A stretch of 57,740 nucleotides of DNA, from NCBI GenBank assembly GCA_947258795.1, contig CAMYJU010000013.1, positions 1-57,740 on the forward strand, in the 5' to 3' direction. Position numbers and translations under genes: made by a program. The notes below the pieces were generated by a model that searched no databases, was not told the DNA's origin, and was given only the letters and a program-made list of their open reading frames with translations. Source of the stretch: an uncultured Gammaproteobacteria bacterium. GTDB lineage: Bacteria > Pseudomonadota > Gammaproteobacteria > DRJJ01. This document shows positions 40,675-49,271 of the stretch, in pieces (the stretch's first letter is position 1; each line of letters begins with the position of its first letter).

Positions 40675-42626
40675 TGGCGGTTTCTGTCACAGTCATCGGT
40701 TGGTTACTGGCAACGCTCAGCGTGGTGTTGCTACCGCATACCCTGCATTTACCCGTCTGGATTACCGCGGTATGGATCGCTGTGGCACTATGGCGCTACC
40801 TTATTGCACGCCGCCGTTCCGGCCTGCCGCCGGCACTGGTCCGCTTCGCACTGGTGCTGGCCGCGATTACCGCGGTGGTTGCGCAGTATGGCACCGTGCT
40901 TGGACGTGATGCCGGGGTGTCATTACTGATTGTGATGCTGGCCCTGAAGCTACTCGAAGTCCGTCAACAGCGCGATATCATTATCACACTGTTTCTGGCG
41001 TATTTCCTGATCCTGTCGCAGTTCCTGTTCGAACAGTCGGTGCTCATGCTGGTTTACCTGGCCCTGGCCAGCTGGCTGGTTACCAGCACCTGGATGTTGT
41101 CACAGCAAAGCGTCGTGTCCTCCCGGCGTGCACTGAGGCAGTCTGCCATACTGTTACTGCAAAGTGTCCCGGTCATGCTGGTGCTGTTTCTGCTGTTCCC
41201 GCGTATACAGGGGCCATTGTGGAAACTGCCCGGTGACAGTGAGGTCTCGCGCACCGGGATCAGTGACCACATGTCTCCGGGCAGCATCAGCAAGTTAAGC
41301 CAGTCCAACGAGGTCGCGTTCAGGGTTGAGTTCGACCAGGGTACACCTGACCATGCCACATTATACTGGCGCGGTCCGGTGTTGTGGGATTTCGATGGCC
41401 GCAGCTGGCGCGATCGTTATCGGGGCCAGGCTGTCGAACACTGGGTTGAGACCTCGGGTCGACCCATCACCTACCAGGTCATACTCGAACCGCACAACCG
41501 GCACTGGCTGTTTGGCCTGGATTATATAATTGACCCCGGTATCAATATGAGTATCAGCGGTGACGGACAACTGCTTGCACATACCAAAATCACGAAACGC
41601 ATCCGATATGAACTGATTTCAAGGCCGGTGGCGCACTGGCCGGCGCAGCTGCCGGCGGCGCAGCTGCAGCGCGCATTAAAATTGCCCGGATACGGCAACC
41701 CCCGCAGTCGTGAACTGGCCGAACAACTGCACCGGGACTATCCGGACCCGCAGCATCGAATCAGACAACTGCTGCAGCATTTCGGACAAGACCCGTTTAC
41801 ATACACCCTGACTCCGCCATTACTCGGCCGTAACAGTGTTGATGACTTTATGTTCAACACCCGGCGCGGATTCTGCGAACATTATGCCTCAGCCTTTGTA
41901 TTCCTGATGCGGGCCAGTGGCATCCCGGCACGCGTGGTCACTGGTTACCAGGGCGGTGAGTACAACCAGCTTGGTGACTACCTGATTGTTCGACAGTCTG
42001 ATGCCCACGCCTGGACCGAAGTATGGCTGGATCAACAGGGCTGGGTACGCATCGACCCAACCGCGGCAATTGCACCGGAACGCATCGAATCCGGCATCGA
42101 GGCCGCCTTGCCGGATGCCGCACCGGTTAGCGGCCTGCTGCGCACCGATATCGGATTTCTGCGCGACCTGGTACTGGCCTGGGATGGTATCAATAACCTG
42201 TGGAATCTCTGGGTACTCAGTTATGGCCCCGATCTGCAGAACAAGGTGTTGCGACAGCTGGGTATTATCAACTGGACGCAAATGGCCATGTGGATGACCG
42301 TGCTATGTTCATTGATCGTATTCCTGTACCTGTTTTTCTGGTGGAAGAGCGAACGTGAAGTAATTGATGATCCGGTGGTCAAGGCCTATACCCGTCTTTG
42401 TCAACGGCTAGCGAAGCTAGGCATCAAAAGGCCGTTATGGGAAGGGCCGGCAAACTATGCCCGGCGTATACAACGGCAAAGGCCTGACCTGTTTGCGGAG
42501 CTAGGCCCGATACTGCATGACTACCAGGTGTTGCGTTATCAAACTGCCGACAGCGACTCAAGCAGTCGCCAAGACCTGATCAGGCGTATGCGCCAGACCA
42601 GACTGAAACGTACTACTGCGGTATAA
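40674..42626 (+). CDS. TgpA-like membrane transglutaminase-domain protein (DUF3488)
   Basis: A 650-residue protein. Several TM helices occupy residues about 1-185, then a periplasmic transglutaminase domain with the Cys-His-Asp triad: RRGFCEHYASAFVFLMRASG, SDAHAWTEVWLDQQGW, VRIDPTAA. A further TM near residue 545-565 and a cytosolic tail complete the DUF3488-transglutaminase layout of Pseudomonas TgpA, which is essential there. The active-site residues are intact. Last gene of the MoxR-DUF58 operon; substrate in the envelope is unknown. Confidence 0.92.
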   Translation: MAVSVTVIGWLLATLSVVLLPHTLHLPVWITAVWIAVALWRYLIARRRSGLPPALVRFALVLAAITAVVAQYGTVLGRDAGVSLLIVMLALKLLEVRQQRDIIITLFLAYFLILSQFLFEQSVLMLVYLALASWLVTSTWMLSQQSVVSSRRALRQSAILLLQSVPVMLVLFLLFPRIQGPLWKLPGDSEVSRTGISDHMSPGSISKLSQSNEVAFRVEFDQGTPDHATLYWRGPVLWDFDGRSWRDRYRGQAVEHWVETSGRPITYQVILEPHNRHWLFGLDYIIDPGINMSISGDGQLLAHTKITKRIRYELISRPVAHWPAQLPAAQLQRALKLPGYGNPRSRELAEQLHRDYPDPQHRIRQLLQHFGQDPFTYTLTPPLLGRNSVDDFMFNTRRGFCEHYASAFVFLMRASGIPARVVTGYQGGEYNQLGDYLIVRQSDAHAWTEVWLDQQGWVRIDPTAAIAPERIESGIEAALPDAAPVSGLLRTDIGFLRDLVLAWDGINNLWNLWVLSYGPDLQNKVLRQLGIINWTQMAMWMTVLCSLIVFLYLFFWWKSEREVIDDPVVKAYTRLCQRLAKLGIKRPLWEGPANYARRIQRQRPDLFAELGPILHDYQVLRYQTADSDSSSRQDLIRRMRQTRLKRTTAV

Positions 42627-42691
42627 TCCACACGAAAAGCCGCTGAAACTATTTCTTGACGCGGCTTGTAGGCCTGTGTCAGGATCAGTCC

Positions 42692-42787
42692 ATGTTCAAT
42701 CTGTTCAAACATACTCTGCCAATGATTCGCAACTGGTGCGCCGTTGTGGCGTTATACCGTGCCTGGAGAATATTCGACACAGCTTGA
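42692..42787 (+). CDS. Small ORF (31 residues) ahead of a strong terminator
   Basis: ATG 42692 has AGGA 8 bases upstream. The product starts MFNLFKHTLPMIRNWC and continues VALYRAWRIFDTA: a basic, amphipathic peptide that could associate with membrane. A TTGACG -35-like element lies at 42656-42661 and a rho-independent terminator at 42811-42842, so this is a self-contained ~150-nt unit. It may instead be a small regulatory RNA with an incidental ORF. No family recognised. Confidence 0.45.
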   Translation: MFNLFKHTLPMIRNWCAVVALYRAWRIFDTA

Positions 42788-42810
42788 TCCGTATCAAATC
42801 CGAATTCACC

Positions 42811-42842
42811 AGGCCCGGTATCGAAAGATCCGGGCCTTTTTT
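42811..42842 (+). terminator. Rho-independent terminator before the EamA gene
   Basis: Stem AGGCCCGG/CCGGGCCT, 11-base loop, six T (42837-42842). Confidence 0.85.
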
Positions 42843-42872
42843 ATTTCACCAACAAAAAACGGGAAAACAACA

Positions 42873-43754
42873 ATGACAATTGCAGCCGCCTACCTGGGTG
42901 TTATCCTGATCTGGTCCACGACACCACTGGGTGTGAAATGGAGTGGTGAAGAGGTCGGATTCCTGTTTGGTGTGACCGCGCGTATGCTAATTGGCACCGT
43001 GCTGACCCTGGTGCTGCTGCGCGCTATGCGTCTGCGCCTGGTATGGCACCGCAAGGCCATTCATGCCTATCTGGCTGCCAGCCTCGGGATTTATGGCGCA
43101 ATGATGCTGGTGTATGCCGGTGCCCAGTACATCCCGTCATCAATGATTGCGATCCTGTTTGGCCTGAGTCCGCTGACCGTCGGTATCATGGCATCGCTGA
43201 TGCTGGGTGAGAACAGCCTGACGCCTGCGCGCCTGCTCGGTATCCTGATGGGGATAGGCGGCCTGCTGGTGATTTTTTCAGACCGTATACAGCTCGGTAG
43301 CCATGCGCAGCTGGGTATTATTCTGGTCACCGCGTCCACCCTGGTACACAGCTTCAGTGCGGTATTGCTGAAACGTATTCAGGCAGGTCTGCCGGCCATG
43401 GTCGTCAATGGCGGCGGATTATTGATCGCCTCGGTACTGTACCTGCTGACCTGGCTGATACTGGATGGTAGTTTGCCAGAACAGATACCCGTGCGGGTCA
43501 GTTACTCGATCCTGTACCTGGGTGTGGTCGCGACGGTGATCGGTTTCAGCCTGTATTTTTACCTGATCCACCATCTCGAAGCGCACCGCGTCGGCCTGAT
43601 CCCGATGATAACACCGGTCACCGCGATCCTGATCGGCTATCTGTTTAACGATGAAAACATCAGCAATGAAATGATCATCGGTACAGCCCTGATCAGTTCA
43701 GGACTACTGAGTTATCAATGGGGATACATGCTGAAACGGCGTTTTGCTTCTTGA
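42873..43754 (+). CDS. EamA/DMT-family transporter
   Basis: A 293-residue permease from ATG 42873. Ten hydrophobic helices in two EamA repeats, beginning IAAAYLGVILIWSTTPLGVKWSG and, in the second half, LGIILVTASTLVHSFSAVLLKRI. The repeat ends LFGLSPLTVGIMASLMLGE and MITPVTAILIGYLF carry the expected Pro-Gly motif. EamA proteins export metabolites or amino acids; substrate not predictable. The frame is open to 42744, but that part overlaps the small ORF and terminator. A bidirectional terminator follows. Confidence 0.92.
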   Translation: MTIAAAYLGVILIWSTTPLGVKWSGEEVGFLFGVTARMLIGTVLTLVLLRAMRLRLVWHRKAIHAYLAASLGIYGAMMLVYAGAQYIPSSMIAILFGLSPLTVGIMASLMLGENSLTPARLLGILMGIGGLLVIFSDRIQLGSHAQLGIILVTASTLVHSFSAVLLKRIQAGLPAMVVNGGGLLIASVLYLLTWLILDGSLPEQIPVRVSYSILYLGVVATVIGFSLYFYLIHHLEAHRVGLIPMITPVTAILIGYLFNDENISNEMIIGTALISSGLLSYQWGYMLKRRFAS

Positions 43755-43784
43755 GGGCAGCACGATGCTGAGGCAAAGACCAAA

Positions 43785-43819
43785 AGAAAAAAGGCAGGTC
43801 ATAGACCTGCCTTTTTTCT
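43785..43819. terminator. Bidirectional terminator between EamA and IscR-like genes
   Basis: A 16-bp perfect stem (43785-43800 with 43804-43819), A-rich on one side and T-rich on the other, loop ATA. It can end transcripts from both convergent genes. Confidence 0.9.
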
Positions 43820-43840
43820 TTGTCGATTCAACAGACTTTA

Positions 43841-44320
43841 TCAGGCGACAGCCGGACCACCTGCGGCAACCGGTTTGATGACCTCCGCAACTTCCTCGGT
43901 TCTGGCTCCCTGTATCAGGTTAATAAACTGATCCAGTGTCTGGCCTTCCAGAAAGTTGTAAATCCGGCAGCTCAGCTCATTCCACATCAGGTCCATCATG
44001 GCCTTGTCAGTTAACTCATTGGCATCGGGACCTTCCGGCTCAGCCATCTGCGGCATATTGTTCTTATCATTGATCGCAGCGACGATTTCAGCAATACTGA
44101 TTTCACCTGATGCCTTGGCAAGCCGGTAACCGCCACCGGGTCCTCTGACACCACGTACCAGACCATAACTGCGTAGTCTTGCAAATAACTGTTCCAGGTA
44201 TGACAGGGATATGCCTTGATTCTGTGAAATATCCGCCAGTGTGACGGGGCGAGTCTGTTCGTGCAGCGCCAGGTCCATCATTGCAGTAATTGCATAGCGC
44301 GCCTTAGTTGATAATTTCAT
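43841..44320 (-). CDS. IscR-like Rrf2 regulator lacking Fe-S cysteines
   Basis: A 159-residue Rrf2-family repressor very close to IscR in its DNA-binding part: MKLSTKARYAITAMMDLAL, LADISQNQGISLSYLEQLFARLRSYGLV, VRGPGGGYRLAK. In E. coli IscR three Cys (92, 98, 104) and His 107 ligate a [2Fe-2S] cluster; the equivalent segment here (residues about 86-108, DKNNMPQMAEPEGPDANELTDK) contains none of them, and the only Cys is C118. It should therefore work without a cluster, or sense something else. It is not next to isc genes. An FNR-like box lies upstream. Confidence 0.88.
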   Translation of the reverse strand: MKLSTKARYAITAMMDLALHEQTRPVTLADISQNQGISLSYLEQLFARLRSYGLVRGVRGPGGGYRLAKASGEISIAEIVAAINDKNNMPQMAEPEGPDANELTDKAMMDLMWNELSCRIYNFLEGQTLDQFINLIQGARTEEVAEVIKPVAAGGPAVA

Positions 44321-44495
44321 TTCCGACTCCTTCCTTATGATATCTGTGACAATATTATTGAAGTATCCCTCCTTCCCAGGAGTTGATTACTATAATAGAT
44401 ACCCTACAAATATTAACAACAATACAATTGTAATAAAATGTTAAACCTTATTTTAATAGGTTTATTGTAAATTATCAATAAAACAACCAGTTATA

Positions 44496-44509
44496 TTGAT
44501 TTATATCAG
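44496..44509 (-). promoter_or_regulatory. FNR/ANR-like box upstream of the IscR-like gene
   Basis: TTGAT-N4-ATCAG matches the TTGAT-N4-ATCAA consensus at 9 of 10 positions. It lies about 176 bases upstream of the IscR-like ATG in an AT-rich spacer. Confidence 0.4.
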
Positions 44510-44616
44510 TTTTTGGGAAAAAATTCTGTCATATATATCACAGAAATCTAGTTATATTCACCTATGTAAAATTGCAAATTGCACCGGTTTAAATCCCACC
44601 CGGCAATTCCTGAGCA

Positions 44617-45552
44617 CTAGTGGGCACCCTTCATCATGGGTGCATCACGATGCTGGGTATATTCGGCCATCGAGCCATCGTAAATCTGTAAACGGGTAAA
44701 CCCCAATGCACGCAGGGTCAGATAGGTTTGGCTCGCTCGATGCCCGGTGCGGCAATACAGCACCAGCGGCTTTTTCGGCGTCACCCCGACCCGGCTCAGT
44801 TCGGCCTGGAGCTCATCGACCGATCTGTGTTTGAATCCCTTATCCAGGCTGATACTGTTTTCCCAGGGCCACCATATCGCCCCCGGGATATGTCCGCTGC
44901 GCTTGATCTTGACCGAACCCTGATACTCCTCTCGAGTACGTACATCCAGAAATACGGACTGGTCTGTCTTGATCTGTTCACGCACTGCCGGATAGGCAAT
45001 ACTGTTTTCACGGAATGTGTTCGACGGTTCGTATTTCATTGCCACCGGTTTGACCGGTTTACCGGAAATCTGCCGGCCTTCCTGTATCCAGGCCACCAGT
45101 CCGCCATTAAGCACCGATACACGCGGATGACCGATCTGCTCCAGTTGCCAGAATAGCCTGCCGGCATTCAATCCGCCCATGTCATCATAGATCACGACAT
45201 AGGTATTGCGCGTGATACCCAGTTTTCCCAGTATCCGGTAAAAGTGCTCGTTAGGAATCTGTAACTTGACCCGGTCCGGCTTGCGTACCCGCAGCAGTTC
45301 CTCATAAGACAGGCGCACCGCACCTGGAATATGAAAACGCGTGTACTGCAGTGGATCACCGCTCATATCCACAACCACCAGCTGCTTGTCCGTCAGGTTT
45401 TCTGCCAGCCATTCGGTATCTACCATGATCGGTTCGGCATATGACAACTGAGTAAACGTCAATCCGGATAGCAGTAATCCGGTAAACAGGATAAGCTTCA
45501 GATAGCCTGTGACAGAGTCTGACATTCTGGTGATTCCATTAATAACTGACAT
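44617..45552 (-). CDS. Exported two-domain rhodanese (thiosulfate sulfurtransferase)
   Basis: A 311-residue exported protein with a hydrophobic signal segment (about 18-38, LILFTGLLLSGLTF), then two rhodanese domains. The first (RFHIPGAVRLSYEELL) has no active Cys; the second has LYCRTGHRASQTYLTL with the active-site Cys and SGHIPGAIWW. This is the standard 3-mercaptopyruvate/thiosulfate sulfurtransferase form, acting in the periplasm. GGGAG precedes ATG 45552. It is next to, and same strand as, the IscR-like gene (296 bases apart), so independent promoters are likely. Confidence 0.92.
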   Translation of the reverse strand: MSVINGITRMSDSVTGYLKLILFTGLLLSGLTFTQLSYAEPIMVDTEWLAENLTDKQLVVVDMSGDPLQYTRFHIPGAVRLSYEELLRVRKPDRVKLQIPNEHFYRILGKLGITRNTYVVIYDDMGGLNAGRLFWQLEQIGHPRVSVLNGGLVAWIQEGRQISGKPVKPVAMKYEPSNTFRENSIAYPAVREQIKTDQSVFLDVRTREEYQGSVKIKRSGHIPGAIWWPWENSISLDKGFKHRSVDELQAELSRVGVTPKKPLVLYCRTGHRASQTYLTLRALGFTRLQIYDGSMAEYTQHRDAPMMKGAH

Positions 45553-45582
45553 AACAACTCCCTGCTTATATGGCTCCGGATT

Positions 45583-46083
45583 TCAAACAGCTTCAAGATC
45601 GATCAGATCAACCGGCCATTTACTGGTTTGACCATCTGCAAATGAATAGTTCTGTGACAGGGTGTAATCCAGCCATTTTTCCAGGAACAGATTACTATCC
45701 CATTTACAGTCAATCATGGGCTTTGGACTTTCATCATATTGAGCGATCGGCATGAAGCCGTTCAGTCGGCATGACATGACTTCACATTGGCGGGTATCGT
45801 GGTAAATGCGTATGAGTAAATCCGGGTCAGCCACCCGGCCCTGCTCCGGGATATCCAGAAAATAGGTCAGACGCAGGGTGGTCGTATAACGGTTCTGCTC
45901 CTCGATCAGACAATACAATGAGGGCAGTTCCCTGACAGTCGCCTTCAGGCAGCCCTGGGCAATACGCAGACGTGGTATCAATCTGTTTATCATCGCATAG
46001 TTATGCTCATATACCGCCATCAGACCCCGAAAACTGCGACGGTATACAAGTCTTTCAAGTTGTCTGGCTTTGTCTGAGGGCAT
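45583..46083 (-). CDS. yqiB: DUF1249 (YqiB) protein
   Basis: A 166-residue cytosolic protein of the DUF1249/YqiB family: MAVYEHNYAMINRLIPRL, LRLTYFLDIPEQGRVADPDLLIRIYHDTRQCEVMSC, and KPMIDCKWDSNLFLEKWLDYTLSQNY. Its role is unknown; in E. coli it sits with nudF and cpdA. Here it lies 30 bases upstream of the exported rhodanese on the same strand, probably sharing its transcript. Confidence 0.88.
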   Translation of the reverse strand: MPSDKARQLERLVYRRSFRGLMAVYEHNYAMINRLIPRLRIAQGCLKATVRELPSLYCLIEEQNRYTTTLRLTYFLDIPEQGRVADPDLLIRIYHDTRQCEVMSCRLNGFMPIAQYDESPKPMIDCKWDSNLFLEKWLDYTLSQNYSFADGQTSKWPVDLIDLEAV

Positions 46084-46164
46084 AAGCTAATCATACCCTG
46101 AAATTCAGATATCAGACAGCAGATTTCAGACCTCAGATGTCAGATGTATTAAGTACATCCCTGT

Positions 46165-46195
46165 ATAAAAAAAACGGGTACATCCTTGTACCCGT
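46165..46195 (-). terminator. Rho-independent terminator of the DUF5666 lipoprotein gene
   Basis: Read on the reverse strand: stem ACGGGTACA/TGTACCCGT with a 4-base loop, followed by eight T (46167-46174 as A on the given strand). It lies 31 bases after the stop. Confidence 0.9.
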
Positions 46196-46225
46196 GGCTG
46201 AAAACGATCTGTTAGACCATCCGTT

Positions 46226-47536
46226 CTAGCTGTTGTCGTCGCGCTCCAGCTTGATGGCGATATTGTTACCGCTCTGGCTGTCGACATAGTATTTGATTTC
46301 AACATAATCACCCGGAGCCAGATGACTGATATTGAAATTATGTACCGGCATGACTGAACCATTGCCGTCATAGTCATCTTCCATAATGGTGTCATTAGTC
46401 AGATGGATCACGGTACTATTCGCATCACTCAGGGTTACGGTACCGCTGTTGGCGCTGACGCCATCCGGTGTGACTGTCGCAATGGTTGACTTGATTTCGA
46501 ACTTAGCCATGTCTTCGCCATCTTCGGCCTCAATTTCTTCGGCAACCAGTTCGCCATTCGCATTGATGGTGCCCTCGACTTCAACGATGGTGCCGCTGAC
46601 CAGATCACTCAGATCCAGGTCTTCCAGTTCGGTTTCATTGGTAACCAGTACCTGCTGCATACCGATCGCGAACAGACCGGTATTACTGTCATAGTCGGTT
46701 GTGATTGCACCCTCGATTTCAAACTCGTCTCCATCATCACTCGAATCACTGGAAGAGTCGTCATCTTCGAGCTCGACCTTGTCTGCGAGCAGGAAGCCGG
46801 TGTTCGGATCGAGACCCTGACTACTCTTGACCTCAACAAACAGGCCTTCACTAATCGCACCATTCGGCATGTCCGACAGATCGGCATTTGTGTAATCGAC
46901 CGTCATACCACCAATATCGAACAGGAACTGGTTCGGATTATGATTGGTGATTGTGCCTTTAAACTCGACACCTTCAGGATGTGATTGCAGGTAAGTTGCC
47001 AAATCGGCTGCCTTGACCTCGATACGGGTCGCGACGATGTTTCCATTACCATCGCTGTAGCCATGTACTTCGACGATATTGCCGGCAACGACATCACTGA
47101 ATGTCGTAATACCTGCAACCTCGCTCTCGAACACGGTGGTATCGATAACCTGCACCTGTTGCCCCATGATCATCATGGTGCCGGTGGTCTGACCGGCAGC
47201 AATGCTATTACTGTCCACCCAGCCTTCCAGTTCGTCTGAGGTACTGATTGACTGCGCGTTACCTGATGCGCCGTTGGAACTACCGGTCACATTAACGACC
47301 ATACCGACTTCCAGGTCATCTTCTGTTGCCGATTTGCCGTCGACACTGATTGAGGCATTGTCCGTCTCGTATTCAACGCCATTGACAAACACGCTGCCGA
47401 AACCGGTCAGCACCCCTACACTGCTGCTGGAACTGGTAACCGGAGCAGTATCACCACCGCCGCCGCCACCACCGCAAGCACCCAGGCCCAAAGCCATGAA
47501 AGACGCCCAAATTACTGTTCTGTTTAGCTTTTTCAT
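46226..47536 (-). CDS. DUF5666 lipoprotein
   Basis: A 436-residue lipoprotein from ATG 47536 (AAAGGAT upstream; a 26-codon in-frame extension is unlikely). Lipobox LGAC with C21, then GGGGGGG. The body is a series of DUF5666-type beta repeats: VGVLTGFGSVFVNGVEYET, DDLEVGMVVNVTGSS, AGNIVEVHGYSDGNGNIVATRIEV, SGTIVEVEGTINANGELVAEEIEAEDG. Each repeat looks like an OB-type strand set; function unknown. Acidic overall (many D/E/S clusters). It is divergent from the rhodanese at 47729. Confidence 0.88.
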   Translation of the reverse strand: MKKLNRTVIWASFMALGLGACGGGGGGGDTAPVTSSSSSVGVLTGFGSVFVNGVEYETDNASISVDGKSATEDDLEVGMVVNVTGSSNGASGNAQSISTSDELEGWVDSNSIAAGQTTGTMMIMGQQVQVIDTTVFESEVAGITTFSDVVAGNIVEVHGYSDGNGNIVATRIEVKAADLATYLQSHPEGVEFKGTITNHNPNQFLFDIGGMTVDYTNADLSDMPNGAISEGLFVEVKSSQGLDPNTGFLLADKVELEDDDSSSDSSDDGDEFEIEGAITTDYDSNTGLFAIGMQQVLVTNETELEDLDLSDLVSGTIVEVEGTINANGELVAEEIEAEDGEDMAKFEIKSTIATVTPDGVSANSGTVTLSDANSTVIHLTNDTIMEDDYDGNGSVMPVHNFNISHLAPGDYVEIKYYVDSQSGNNIAIKLERDDNS

Positions 47537-47728
47537 ATAAATATCCTTTGTACCAGGGTACGGTAAATTGGGAATAAATTCCCCGTAATGTTTATGTTGG
47601 GAATTATTTCCCATTTTTTTGGGCTCGTCAAGGCTGATGCCTATAATTTTTGTGAACTACATCGGGTTTTGAGCTATCGATGCTGGAAAGCTATACTCGC
47701 GCGCAGCCTGACCTTTGAGAGACTAGAC

Positions 47729-48547
47729 ATGAACCAGACCCCATTACCCCTTATCCTGGAGCCAGATCATCTTGAGGCCGTCCGGGAACGTGCGGATATC
47801 TTGATCGTCGACCTGAGCAAGGCCGAGACCTGGCTGAAATACCATATCCCGGGTGCCGTGCATCTGGAATATAGCCAGATGATCGAAATCCAAAAGCCGG
47901 TGATGGGTCTGTTGCCCGCGGATGAAATCCTCAGTCGTGTTTTCAGCCAGATCGGTCTGACACCGGATACCCACGTCGTTGCCTATGATGATGAAGGCGG
48001 TGGCAAGGCAGGTCGCCTGCTGTGGACCCTGGATGTCGGTGGCCATCAGCATTATTCACTTCTGAATGGCGGACTGGTTGCCTGGGCCACTGAAGGCAAC
48101 CCTTTAGCGAGCGGCCAGGAGCAGCCAGGTACCAGTCAATATATCTACAAACATACCGATCAGGGAATCTGCGACAAGCAATACATCCTGGATCACCTGG
48201 ATGACCCGAATGTTAGACTGCTGGATTGTCGCAGCATCGAGGAATTCAACGGCAGCAAGCGGTTTGCGCAACGGGGTGGACATATACCCGGCGCGGTCAA
48301 TATGGACTGGCTACTGGCCATGGACCAGAACAATCATTTACGACTCAGGGATGACGAAAGCCTGCTGGCCATGCTGAATGAACGCGGCATCCATCGCGAC
48401 CAGGAAGTCATCGTTTACTGCCAGAGCCATCATCGCTCATCACATACCTATTTTGTGCTGAAACACCTGGGTTTTGAAAAGGTGCTGGGTTATCCGGGTG
48501 CTTGGTCGGAATGGGGCAACTCGAGTGATACGCCGGTAGAGACCTGA
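47729..48547 (+). CDS. Cytosolic two-domain rhodanese
   Basis: A 272-residue sulfurtransferase without a signal peptide, counted from ATG 47729 (GAGAG upstream; the frame is open to 47588 but has no ribosome site). Domain 1: KYHIPGAVHLEYSQMI, no active Cys. Domain 2: GHIPGAVNMDW and VIVYCQSHHRSSHTYFVL with the active Cys. It is the cytosolic paralog of the exported rhodanese at 44617-45552; their inactive-active domain order is the same. Acts in sulfur transfer or thiosulfate/sulfide detoxification. Confidence 0.92.
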   Translation: MNQTPLPLILEPDHLEAVRERADILIVDLSKAETWLKYHIPGAVHLEYSQMIEIQKPVMGLLPADEILSRVFSQIGLTPDTHVVAYDDEGGGKAGRLLWTLDVGGHQHYSLLNGGLVAWATEGNPLASGQEQPGTSQYIYKHTDQGICDKQYILDHLDDPNVRLLDCRSIEEFNGSKRFAQRGGHIPGAVNMDWLLAMDQNNHLRLRDDESLLAMLNERGIHRDQEVIVYCQSHHRSSHTYFVLKHLGFEKVLGYPGAWSEWGNSSDTPVET

Positions 48548-48613
48548 AATCGCACTATCATATTTTATGGATACCCCACCCGTACCGGGTCGGGGCAATT
48601 GCGCCGGACACTG

Positions 48614-49156
48614 TCAGGCTTTTATAAAATGCTCGCGGTAATACAGTAACTCCATAATCGAATCCTTGATGTCGTCCATGGCCAGATGGGTGGACTGCTT
48701 GGTCAGACCGGTCTGCAGGTCTGGTGACCAGCGTCTGACCAGTTCCTTCAGCGTACTGACATCGAGATTGCGATAGTGAAAGTAGTTTTCCAGTTCGGGC
48801 ATACAGCGTGCCAGGAAGCGACGATCCTGACAGATGCTGTTACCACACATCGGCGAAGCGCGTTCGGGAACATACTGTTGCAGAAATTCGATGGTCTGGC
48901 GCTCCGCCTCGGCCTCGGTGATCGTGCTCTTGCGTACCCGTTCCGTCAGACCGGACTTGCGATGCTGATTGGTGTTCCATTCATCCATACTATTCATGAT
49001 TTCATCGGGCTGATGTATCGCCAGCACCGGCCCTTCGGCTAGGGTATTCAGCTCAGAATCGGTGACCAGGGTGGCGATTTCGATAATGACATCATTTTGG
49101 GTATCCAGACCGGTCATTTCCAGGTCGATCCAGATCAGATTGTCGGCATTTTGCAC
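48614..49156 (-). CDS. orn: Oligoribonuclease
   Basis: A 180-residue DEDDh 3'-5' exonuclease that degrades 2-5 nt RNAs, including pGpG from c-di-GMP breakdown. The catalytic residues are visible: [11 protein letters not shown] (D11, E13), [10 protein letters not shown], and [10 protein letters not shown]. Length equals E. coli Orn. The start is a GTG at 49156 with AAGGAT 6 bases upstream. Divergent from the Ste24-like gene, 115 bases apart. Confidence 0.96.
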   Translation of the reverse strand: MQNADNLIWIDLEMTGLDTQNDVIIEIATLVTDSELNTLAEGPVLAIHQPDEIMNSMDEWNTNQHRKSGLTERVRKSTITEAEAERQTIEFLQQYVPERASPMCGNSICQDRRFLARCMPELENYFHYRNLDVSTLKELVRRWSPDLQTGLTKQSTHLAMDDIKDSIMELLYYREHFIKA

Positions 49157-49271
49157 GGCTCATCCTTCGTATCTGCTTGATTTTTGACTAGCTTAACCAA
49201 AATCAGGGGTATTGCAAACAACATCATCTGCTGTAACAGGTATAATCAGACTGTATTCATCAACTACCAGA

